In this document: piece after piece, positions 7,447 to 12,835 of the stretch | How the letters are laid out: every line of letters begins with the position of its first letter | Position numbering within the stretch: position 1 is the stretch's first letter | NCBI GenBank assembly: GCA_041744735.1 | Contig: JBGTKH010000690.1 | Location: 1 to 12,835, forward strand | Origin: JBGTKH01 sp041744735 | Lineage (GTDB): Bacteria; Planctomycetota; Planctomycetia; Pirellulales; Pirellulaceae | Length of the DNA: 12,835 nt | Reading direction: 5' to 3' | The notes under the pieces: generated by a model | Told to the model about the DNA's origin: nothing | Database searches by the model: none | Seen by the model: the letters and a program-made list of their open reading frames with translations, nothing else | Program-made: the position numbers and the translations under genes

Positions 7447-7637
7447 ATGGCGAAGGTTAAGCACAAAGCCGACGTGGATTCAGCGGATAGGGTGCGCACT
7501 GGGCGAGGAGCCGGTGCCGCACGATGAGGCTGCGGCGCATTTGTCGCGGGCATCAAGGAACTATCCCGCGCATCGCCTGGTCGCTCTGCGGTCGATTCCT
7601 CGCTTCGCCGTCCACTGACAAGACCATCCGCATCTGG
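7447..7637 (+). pseudogene. WD40-repeat protein remnant, copy 1
   Basis: ATGGCGAAG at 7447 opens a 26-codon frame beginning MAKVKHKADVDSADR and ending at TGA 7525-7527. In the +2 frame, from ATG 7524, the sequence reads RGHQGTIPRIAWS, then CGRFLASPSTDKTIRIW up to 7637. That is one nearly complete WD40 blade (the GH dipeptide, the AWS strand, the SxDKTIRIW end). A WD40 protein needs many such blades; only one is left and no propeller follows. I read this as the N-terminal remnant of a WD40 gene with a frame break between its leader and its first blade. A second copy lies at 8339-8561. Small expressed peptides from either frame cannot be excluded. Confidence 0.6.
7490..7560. repeat. 71-bp exact direct repeat, copy 1
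   Basis: Identical base for base to 8409-8479. The match extends left after a single difference (7489 versus 8408) for six more bases. The block can form two hairpins: GCACTGGGC with GCCGGTGC (7496-7504 and 7510-7517, one bulge and one wobble), and GCCGCA with TGCGGC (7516-7521 and 7531-7536). Confidence 0.95.
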
Positions 7638-7683
7638 ACGCAACGTCGCATCAAGGTAGAATTCGTAAACGGAGAACCAAGCA

Positions 7684-7953
7684 ATGAAAAAGCAAATCGA
7701 TTTCCCGAAACAGCTTCCGCGTCGTCAGGCTCAGCAGCGGGCCGAGCAGTTCCTCGTGGAAATCCAAAAGGAATTAACGCCGGATCAGGCAGCTCAATTA
7801 GTTGCCATCAATCTGGAAACCGGCGAGTACGTTCTCGGTAAGGAAGGTGAAGTTTTGGAAGTCTCACGAGCGTTCCGCAAGCGATTTCCGGATCAGCTTC
7901 CTTATGTTGTCCGCGTCGACGGTGGCCCAGTGACCAAGTTTCATGGAATGTAA
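7684..7953 (+). CDS. Small protein of unknown function paired with a retropepsin-like protease
   Basis: An 89-residue cytoplasmic protein. GGAG lies about nine bases before the ATG. There is no signal peptide or membrane segment. The first 35 residues are basic and helical (QLPRRQAQQRAEQFLVEIQK). The second half reads INLETGEYVLGKEGEV, then SRAFRKRFPD and YVVRVDGGPVTKFHG, a pattern I associate with small proteins encoded just before single-domain aspartic proteases in planctomycetes and other bacteria with large genomes. I know no proven function. The two frames were probably originally separated by only two bases (TAA CA ATG), which implies translational coupling. A role as substrate, inhibitor or partner of the protease, as in a toxin-antitoxin-like pair, is my inference only. 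Confidence 0.7.
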   Translation: MKKQIDFPKQLPRRQAQQRAEQFLVEIQKELTPDQAAQLVAINLETGEYVLGKEGEVLEVSRAFRKRFPDQLPYVVRVDGGPVTKFHGM

Positions 7954-7999
7954 CAATGACGCCGACCACGGAATGTAACAATGACGCCGACCACGGAAT
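7945..7999 (+). repeat. 25-bp tandem duplication spanning a stop and a start codon
   Basis: The 25-base unit GGAATGTAACAATGACGCCG... occurs at 7945-7969 and 7970-7994, followed by five more matching bases. Each unit contains a TAA and an ATG two bases apart. Because 25 is not a multiple of three, the first ATG (7956) is out of frame with the protease; the second (7981) opens it. Confidence 0.95.
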
Positions 8000-8334
8000 T
8001 AGAAGTTCAGGGGACACGCGGTTCGGCTTCGATCACGGCCATTATCGACACGGGTTTTGAAGGCGATCTCTGTCTTCCAGTTTCGGTTGCTGTGGGGCAC
8101 GGCCTGGAACTCGTTAGCCAAGTACCAATCGAGCTTGCCGACGGCACGCAAAAGTTGGAACTGGTGTTTGCCGGGTCGGTAGTATTCCTTGATCGGCAAC
8201 GCGAGGTATTCATTTATCTGACCGACAGCGACGATGCTCTGGTCGGCACGCATTTGCTTTCCAATTGCCGGCTGTCGATCGACTTTACGACGGGGAAAAC
8301 CCAGCTCACGACGAAGCGGCCACGCGGGAGATGA
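7981..8334 (+). CDS. Clan AA (retropepsin-like) aspartic protease, single domain
   Basis: A 117-residue protein with the retroviral-type active site: AIIDTGFEGDLCLP, catalytic D23-T24-G25, followed by the usual hydrophobic strand (EVFIYL) and the second-half signature ALVGTHLL (the structural counterpart of LIGxxLL). One domain carries one catalytic aspartate, so it must dimerise to be active, as known for this clan. No signal peptide or membrane anchor is visible, so a cytoplasmic site is likely. It follows the 89-residue gene with its start displaced by the tandem duplication, and no Shine-Dalgarno sequence precedes ATG 7981; initiation probably depends on ribosomes ending the upstream gene. 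The substrate is unknown. The protein looks intact. Confidence 0.8.
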   Translation: MTPTTELEVQGTRGSASITAIIDTGFEGDLCLPVSVAVGHGLELVSQVPIELADGTQKLELVFAGSVVFLDRQREVFIYLTDSDDALVGTHLLSNCRLSIDFTTGKTQLTTKRPRGR

Positions 8335-8338
8335 AGCG

Positions 8339-8561
8339 ATGGCGAAAAACAAGGCAGCCGCGAAACCGGCATCCACCGGCGAACCGCCAGCCATGGACGA
8401 GGCGGATGGGGTGCGCACTGGGCGAGGAGCCGGTGCCGCACGATGAGGCTGCGGCGCATTTGTCGCGGGCATCAAGGAATCACGAGCGCGCACTCGCCTG
8501 GTCCACTTGCGGACGATTCATCGCTTCGCCTTCCTCGGACAAGACCTTGCGTATCTGGGAC
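8339..8561 (+). pseudogene. WD40-repeat protein remnant, copy 2
   Basis: ATGGCGAAA at 8339, five bases after the protease stop, opens a 35-codon frame beginning MAKNKAAAKPASTGEPPAM and ending at TGA 8444-8446 with the same VRTGRGAGAAR tail as copy 1. Beyond the shared 71-bp block the WD40 blade continues as ALAWSTCGRFIASPSSDKTLRIWD (in two parts: ALAWSTCGRF and IASPSSDKTLRIWD), but a two-base insertion relative to copy 1 puts it in a third frame. The leader, the RGHQG element and the blade end are thus in three different frames. It cannot encode a WD40 protein. Nothing recognisable lies from 8562 to the ATPase ribosome site at 8682. Confidence 0.65.
8409..8479. repeat. 71-bp exact direct repeat, copy 2
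   Basis: Exact copy of 7490-7560, 919 bases downstream in the same orientation. The sequence on both sides differs substantially from the sides of copy 1, so the identity has sharp edges. The two copies bracket the 89-residue gene and the protease gene. Confidence 0.95.
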
Positions 8562-8694
8562 GCCAGCATCGCACACGTTCATGAAGTTCGTCCGGTGACA
8601 AGCCGCACTTGGCGATGCAATCGTTTCGAACATACAATGGTGGTCGGATCGTGGGGGACGTTCGCATCGTGCCCGACTCGCAAGGAACTTGCAC

Positions 8695-9963
8695 ATGGCC
8701 ATCAAAGAGTTGGAGATTAACGGTTATCGCTCTCTGAAGCATGCCGTTTGGAAGCCCGGCCTACTGAACCTCGTCGTCGGGCCAAACGGCAGCGGCAAGT
8801 CGAACCTACTTCAGCTCTTGGCCCTGATATCCAAGGCAGCAGACGGCAAACTCGCCAAGTCAATCGCCGATGCCGGAGGCATGGTCCCAATTCTGTGGGA
8901 TCATCAACCGGGCGCGATTGGCTGGAAAGTCTCGATGGGAATCCCGGCAACGCACGGGAATCGAGACACGACCTACGAATTGTCAATTCATCAAATTCGC
9001 GGCGGCAGTGCTTATCATATTGAATACGATTCGTTCATCGTCTGGCTTGAGCCTGGAAAAGACTTTGAGACAAGCAAAAATGCGGGCTACAAGCGAGATA
9101 ATCAGGGAGTAGTCATTCAGCGGGCCTTCGTTGATGGTAAGATCACGGATGTCGAGACACCGGAGTACGACAAGAACGAATCGGTTCTCACCATAAAGAA
9201 ATGGACTCACCTAAGCCACCTTCGGTCGTGGACTTTTCATCGAGAAATTCAGGTCGGATCGGGATCTCCGATGAGACGGCCGACCACTACGCAGCACGTA
9301 ACCAAACTCGAAGCGGGTGGCGGCAATCTGGTACCGGTCCTTCATACGCTGTACACGAGCAATCGCGATTTCAAGAACGCGATTGACGAGGGCATGCGAG
9401 CGGGTTTCGGCGATGAATACGATCGCTTGGAGTTCCAACCTGCCGCAGCTCAACAGATCCAACTGGCTGTGCAGTGGAAAACGAGCACTGAACCGCACGT
9501 TGGTCAGGACCTTTCGGATGGAACGTTGCGGTTCTTGTTTCTGCTCACCGCGCTCGCGCATCCAGAACCGCCAGCGCTAATTGCCATTGAAGAGCCGGAA
9601 GTCGGTTTGCATCCCAGCATGTTGGCGATCGTGGCCGAATATGCCGAAGCTGCCGCGGAGCGAACTCAGGTGGTCATCACCAGCCATTCTCCGGAATTCC
9701 TGGATGCGTTTTCCGAAATGTCGCCGGTCGTGACGCTGTGCAATTGGGCGGACGGCCAAACACACTTATACACGTTGGATGCCGAGCGGCTGAAAAAATG
9801 GCTCGATCAATACCGGCTCGGCCACTTGTTTACCAGCGGCGAACTGCAAGCGTTGGCATTGCCCGACGTGGAACCCGTGGATGAGGATAAGGACCCGTTC
9901 GCGGATTTGCCGCCAGAAGATGCGGCGCTGTCCGCGGTTTCTGGCGAGTCCGGGGCAGAATAA
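8695..9963 (+). CDS. AAA-family ATPase (AAA_21/AAA_15-like, SMC/OLD-type)
   Basis: A 422-residue ABC/SMC-like ATPase. ATG 8695 is chosen because AAGGA (8682-8686) lies eight bases upstream; a TTG two codons earlier is less likely. The opening IKELEINGYRSLKHA is the standard first strand. Walker A is GPNGSGKS at 29-36. The central region (about 60-250) replaces the SMC coiled coil and is not recognisable. The signature-like LSDGTLRFLFLL is followed by Walker B ALIAIEEPEVGLHP (E299, E300), then the H-loop ITSHSPEFLD (H331). The C-terminal 30 residues are very acidic. This layout is that of AAA_21-type proteins, which in several anti-phage systems act as sensor or regulator ATPases for a linked effector. 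The DUF4276 gene starts at the very next base. No TOPRIM domain is fused, unlike in OLD nucleases. A DNA-maintenance role is the alternative. Confidence 0.88.
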   Translation: MAIKELEINGYRSLKHAVWKPGLLNLVVGPNGSGKSNLLQLLALISKAADGKLAKSIADAGGMVPILWDHQPGAIGWKVSMGIPATHGNRDTTYELSIHQIRGGSAYHIEYDSFIVWLEPGKDFETSKNAGYKRDNQGVVIQRAFVDGKITDVETPEYDKNESVLTIKKWTHLSHLRSWTFHREIQVGSGSPMRRPTTTQHVTKLEAGGGNLVPVLHTLYTSNRDFKNAIDEGMRAGFGDEYDRLEFQPAAAQQIQLAVQWKTSTEPHVGQDLSDGTLRFLFLLTALAHPEPPALIAIEEPEVGLHPSMLAIVAEYAEAAAERTQVVITSHSPEFLDAFSEMSPVVTLCNWADGQTHLYTLDAERLKKWLDQYRLGHLFTSGELQALALPDVEPVDEDKDPFADLPPEDAALSAVSGESGAE

Positions 9964-10623
9964 ATGGTTAAGCGGCGCCAGAAGTCGAGAAGAATTGCTC
10001 TCTTCGTGGAAGGCGACACCGAACGGGGTGACGCCCGTCAAAAGACTCTGCCAAAATTCTTTCACAATTGGCTAGATCCCCAATTGCCCGCGCAGTGCAA
10101 CGTCGGGATTCAGGCGGTCAAGTTTCAGGGTGTGAGCAACTATCTCGACGACTTACCAAAGATGGTTGAACTCCATCTGACCCAGCGGCGCGCAAACTTT
10201 GTTGTCGGGCTTGTAGACCTTTATGGCTTACCGCCTGACCGATTCGATTTTACCGCTTGCACAAGTGTGCGAGACAAGGTGATCGTCGCGAGAAAGGTCA
10301 TCAAAGAGACCATTCCAGCCGAATTCGCGAACCGATTCCGGCAGCATTTTTCGGTGCATGAAGTCGAGGCGTGGCTGCTGGCGTATCCCGAACGTTTCCC
10401 GGCGAACGTCCGTCATCAAATCACCAAACGCCCGCCGGAGGACGTGAACTTCAACGAACCTCCGGCAAAGTTTCTGAAGCGAATTCTGGGCGGCGCGTAC
10501 AAGAAAACAGTGTACGCCAAGAACATCTTTCCATTTGTCGACCCGCAAATCGCGATTCACAAGTGTCCGTTTCTCCGCCGACTGGCTAGTGACCTGCTAG
10601 ATATCGCCAGGCGGCTACAATAA
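9964..10623 (+). CDS. DUF4276 family protein, putative effector of the ATPase
   Basis: A 219-residue DUF4276 protein whose ATG directly follows the ATPase TAA with no gap, so the two are translated as a unit. Visible conserved motifs are FVEGDTE (14-20), GLVDLYGLP (82-90, D85), VHEVEAWLLA (131-140, H132, E133, E135) and a C-terminal YKKTVYAKNI (179-188). The acidic E...D...E/H pattern, with VEGxTE on the first strand and a DxY on a later one, resembles the metal-binding layout of TOPRIM-like nucleases. I infer a metal-dependent nucleic-acid activity; this is not proven. The N-terminus is basic (KRRQKSRR). There is no signal or membrane segment, so it acts in the cytoplasm. Full length for the family. 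The pairing with an AAA ATPase is recurrent for this family and suggests a two-gene defence or toxin module. Confidence 0.85.
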   Translation: MVKRRQKSRRIALFVEGDTERGDARQKTLPKFFHNWLDPQLPAQCNVGIQAVKFQGVSNYLDDLPKMVELHLTQRRANFVVGLVDLYGLPPDRFDFTACTSVRDKVIVARKVIKETIPAEFANRFRQHFSVHEVEAWLLAYPERFPANVRHQITKRPPEDVNFNEPPAKFLKRILGGAYKKTVYAKNIFPFVDPQIAIHKCPFLRRLASDLLDIARRLQ

Positions 10624-10668
10624 TTCGGAACTACGTCGACGCTGATCGACCCCAGGCATTTACTTGAT

Positions 10669-10824
10669 TCAACGACGCGGTCGAGGCGTATCCGCCATCG
10701 ATTGTTTGCCGGCAAAGATCAGCGGTGGGGTGATGAGTTCGCCGCGGGCGAGCGGAGCGTTGATCGAAATGAAACCGTCGAGCCGCAGCATGTAGCGGCG
10801 TCCGCCGACCCCTAACGGTATCAC
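10669..10824 (-). pseudogene. Fragment of a planctomycete exported protein gene
   Basis: Read on the minus strand, 51 residues run from GTG 10824 to TGA 10669-10671. They include GGRRYMLRLDGFISINAPLA, then RGELITPPLIFAGKQ. The RLDGFxSxNAxxxxGExxTxPLxFxGKQ pattern matches, from memory, a late segment of large planctomycete exported proteins where it normally continues into a beta-sandwich tail. Here the frame ends after ADTPRPRR, and upstream it runs into the end of the ceramidase-like gene with no start of its own. I therefore take it as a leftover of a deleted gene. The short length limits certainty; a chance frame is possible. Confidence 0.45.
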
Positions 10825-10831
10825 CGCCGAT

Positions 10832-12265
10832 TTACTCGCGCACTTCTTTCACCAACTTGTGCACCGTCGCGGCGATGCGGTCTTCGATGTCGCCGGACCA
10901 GCGGAAGGCGGGGCGGCCGTATTCGTAGAGGTTCGAGCCGCCCTCGTAACCGCCTTCCTCCCAAACGCGCCGCGAAGGGATGTAAGCGATCATGTCGTCG
11001 GCGTAACCGCAGACCCAAGTGCCCGGGCCGAACTCCTGCTTGAATCGCAAAGCGTAATCCACGACCGTTTCCGCGCCCATGCCGATCATCAGCATCTCTT
11101 CACCTAGCCGCCACGCATGTACGGGATAGGGATACGCTGGCGGAAACTTTTCACCTTCGATCAGCTTCTGCAGCATACGAGCTGCCCACCGTGCGCGGAT
11201 CGCGTTGCTGTCCGTTTGCAGCGCGGTCAATTCTTCGCGCGAGACGACTTTCAAATACGGCAGGTCGACGTACTCGAATGCCGTGCGCAAGCGGGGCGAG
11301 ATCGGCTTGAGCGGCTGCTGTAACACGTCCTCGACGACGGCGGCCAGCATGTGCCCATAGCGTTGGCAGAGTTCGACGCTGCGGCGCGGCACCGGATTCT
11401 GATCACCGCCGCAGGTGTTCACAAACATCGCCGTCGCGCCCGGATGGTTCTTTTCCAGTTCAAGCTGCGCGAAGCCCGGATAATCGCCGCACCATGTGAG
11501 GAAGCTGAGCGTCGTCGGATGACAGGCGTAGCCAAACAGCACGGCTTCGAGTTTTCCATCGGGCCGCGTGACGGTCATCACCGGCACGGCGTGATCCACC
11601 GGACCCTTCAGCGGCACGCCCTTGGCCAGCAGATCGGCAACTTCCGCCTCGCGATTGTTGCGGCGATTCACGGCGAACGTTGTCTTCCCTTCGCCCATCT
11701 GTAGATTCGCCGGCGCCAAATTCGCGAGCGCCTCGCCGACCATCGCCACGCACCGCGTCACCATGAGCGCCGTGTATTCTTCGATCAGTGCAACTTGCTC
11801 GGCTTCCACCGGATAATAGTCAACCAAATCGTCTCCCAACCGCGGCCCGCAGTGGTTGTGCGAAAAGGTTAGCATCACTTGGTGACGCTCGATGTCAAAC
11901 TTCTCCCGAAGCTGCGCGAACACCCGGTCGCTCATCGCTTTCGGCACGCCCTGAAAATCGCTGGTGATCAACACCACACGTCGTCCGTCGGCATCTTCGA
12001 GCGCCAGCGCCTTCATCCATAGATCGTGCAACTTGCCGTCCGGCGGCCGCTTCGATCCGTAGCCCGCCAACCACACCGACTTCTCCGGAGTAACCACGGC
12101 TTTCGCCACGCCCGCCTTCCAAGTTGCTGCTTCGGCTTGTGATGCGCTCCCCGCGCCGCCGAAACAGACAGCCAGCAGGCAAAGCGCCGACACCGCCCAG
12201 CGCCGCGCACTGAACAGAGTCGCATTCGCGCGGCCTCGATCCTTCACTTCTCGACGGTCGTTCAT
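10832..12265 (-). CDS. Neutral/alkaline ceramidase-like exported hydrolase
   Basis: 477 residues from the ATG at 12265-12263, chosen because AGAGGA (plus-strand 12274-12279) sits eight bases upstream and a clean signal peptide follows (RRWAVSALCLLAVCFGG at 21-37, cleavage near AEA/A at 47). Longer in-frame starts lack both. The mature part matches the N-terminal domain of neutral/alkaline non-lysosomal ceramidase: AGVAKAVVTP, WLAGYG, the zinc-site-like FSHNHCGP (H136, H138), FGYACHPTTL (H249), and FVNTCGGDQNPV. Classical ceramidases are about 650 residues with a C-terminal immunoglobulin-like domain, which is missing here, as in most planctomycete members. The substrate is probably an amide or ester in the periplasm; ceramide itself is uncertain. 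The gene is transcribed away from the broken sulfatase gene. Confidence 0.88.
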   Translation of the reverse strand: MNDRREVKDRGRANATLFSARRWAVSALCLLAVCFGGAGSASQAEAATWKAGVAKAVVTPEKSVWLAGYGSKRPPDGKLHDLWMKALALEDADGRRVVLITSDFQGVPKAMSDRVFAQLREKFDIERHQVMLTFSHNHCGPRLGDDLVDYYPVEAEQVALIEEYTALMVTRCVAMVGEALANLAPANLQMGEGKTTFAVNRRNNREAEVADLLAKGVPLKGPVDHAVPVMTVTRPDGKLEAVLFGYACHPTTLSFLTWCGDYPGFAQLELEKNHPGATAMFVNTCGGDQNPVPRRSVELCQRYGHMLAAVVEDVLQQPLKPISPRLRTAFEYVDLPYLKVVSREELTALQTDSNAIRARWAARMLQKLIEGEKFPPAYPYPVHAWRLGEEMLMIGMGAETVVDYALRFKQEFGPGTWVCGYADDMIAYIPSRRVWEEGGYEGGSNLYEYGRPAFRWSGDIEDRIAATVHKLVKEVRE

Positions 12266-12303
12266 TCGTTGGTTCCTCTGATTCGCATTCAACTTCCCTA
12301 CGA

Positions 12304-12325
12304 TCGCACGTGCGAGTACAGTATA
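12304..12325 (-). promoter_or_regulatory. Candidate -10 box with overlapping operator-like palindrome
   Basis: On the minus strand TATACT (12325-12320) matches a sigma-70 -10 at five of six bases. Four bases on is a perfect 12-bp palindrome, TCGCACGTGCGA (12304-12315), which would cover the expected transcription start, about 45 bases before the ceramidase-like start codon. No good -35 is seen. A repressor site is plausible but unproven. Confidence 0.4.
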
Positions 12326-12449
12326 GGTCCCCGCGGATTCTCGGTGTGACTTTCCCCGCATGAAACACCGGCCACACCGTGGCACGAGTCCGCCAGATTC
12401 GGCGGCTGCGATGAAGGACCAGATGCGATATCAACCGTGGAGAAAGGTG

Positions 12450-12820
12450 ATGCTGTACAAACACTGGCCCGCTTACGCTCTGACTTTGCTGCTCGCTTTT
12501 TCCGTTCACCGCGCCGTCGCCGCAATGGCATTTCGTCTCCACGCTGAAAGACATCGCACTGGCCGCTGCATGCCAAACCCAAGGACATTGCCAAGTATCG
12601 CGATCTCGATCGGCAACTTGGCTGGGACCGGCTGCGCGAAGGGCGGCTTGAGCGACTGATCGCCGGCGGCCTCTTGCCCGCAGGCACACGCTTGGCGCCT
12701 CGCGACTCGCGCGTCCCGGCGTGGGACGACGCGAATTTCAAAGACTGGGAAGCCGCGCGGATGGCGGTGTATGCCGCTCAGATTGATAGTCTGGACCAGA
12801 GCGTGGGCCGTGTGCCCTAG
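12450..12820 (+). pseudogene. Broken sulfatase gene
   Basis: A signal-peptide-like start at ATG 12450 (GGAG seven bases before it) reads MLYKHWPAYALTLLLAFSV then HRAVAA in one frame. In another frame, from 12548 to the TAG at 12818-12820, the sequence reads HWPLHAKPKDIAKYRDLD, LIAGGLLPAGTRLAPRDSR, VPAWDD and MAVYAAQIDSLDQSVGRV. That is a clear internal segment of arylsulfatases (after the active-site region). The catalytic Cys/Ser-x-Pro-x-Arg region, about 200 residues, is missing, and a stop (TGA 12545-12547) lies just before the internal segment. The gene has thus lost its centre and its frame. It also ends at VGRVP, where a sulfatase would continue for 200 or more residues. The remainder may lie beyond the window. 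Confidence 0.7.
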
Positions 12821-12835
12821 TCGCACCGATGTCGC

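Noticed and set aside
7490..7536. Structured non-coding RNA or riboswitch in the 71-bp block
   Set aside because: The two hairpins are short and expected at this GC content; no known riboswitch pattern is seen. Kept only as a note under the repeat.
7490..8479. CRISPR array
   Set aside because: Only two copies, 71 bases each, 919 bases apart, with coding genes between them; no regular spacers and no cas genes.
7999..8493. Minus-strand frame of 164 codons across the protease and repeat copy 2
   Set aside because: Antisense to the protease, which has a clear DTG active site. Its shared segment with another minus frame comes only from the 71-bp repeat.
11895..12689. Minus-strand frame of 264 codons across the ceramidase 5' end and upstream region
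   Set aside because: Overlaps the well-supported ceramidase gene in another frame and has a low-complexity arginine/serine composition typical of a shadow frame.

Overview
The window reads as chromosomal DNA of a planctomycete, probably a Pirellulales-type organism. The main evidence is a paired DUF1549/DUF1553 cytochrome-like protein and a Tat-exported DUF1501 protein, an exported orphan whose C-terminus I recognise as planctomycete-typical, a ceramidase-like exported hydrolase, sulfatase debris, and small GTAG/CTAC-bounded palindromes between genes. I assign taxonomy from gene content only; no rRNA or tRNA gene was seen.

Layout. 1-2243: a small GNAT acetyltransferase of the ArgA type, then an exported planctomycete orphan, then an intergenic region with a nested inverted repeat. 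2244-7101: the DUF1549/LamG/DUF1553 gene and the DUF1501 gene on the same strand, separated by a 163-base gap that holds a perfect 26-bp inverted repeat inside a GTAG...CTAC-bounded element. 7102-8694: an accessory, partly decayed stretch. It has a textbook two-hairpin REP/BIME-like element, a ribbon-helix-helix-type antitoxin with no good start codon, and two copies of a WD40-remnant module that share a 71-bp block with no differences. These copies flank an 89-residue protein and a single-domain retropepsin-like protease. 8695-10623: an AAA ATPase directly abutting a DUF4276 protein. 10669-12265 (minus): a fragment of a degraded protein gene, then a ceramidase-like hydrolase. 12450-12820: a broken sulfatase gene.

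How the genes relate. The DUF1549/DUF1553 and DUF1501 proteins form the common planctomycete exported pair, whose biochemical role is not established. The most interesting part is 7107-10623. Small toxin-antitoxin-like and protease-like genes are separated by repeated, non-coding WD40 leftovers and followed by an ATPase/DUF4276 operon. That operon resembles the two-gene ATPase plus nuclease-like modules used in anti-phage defence. Repeat-bounded cassettes next to such a module suggest a site of gene gain and loss. The defence role is an inference from gene architecture; nothing in the sequence proves it.
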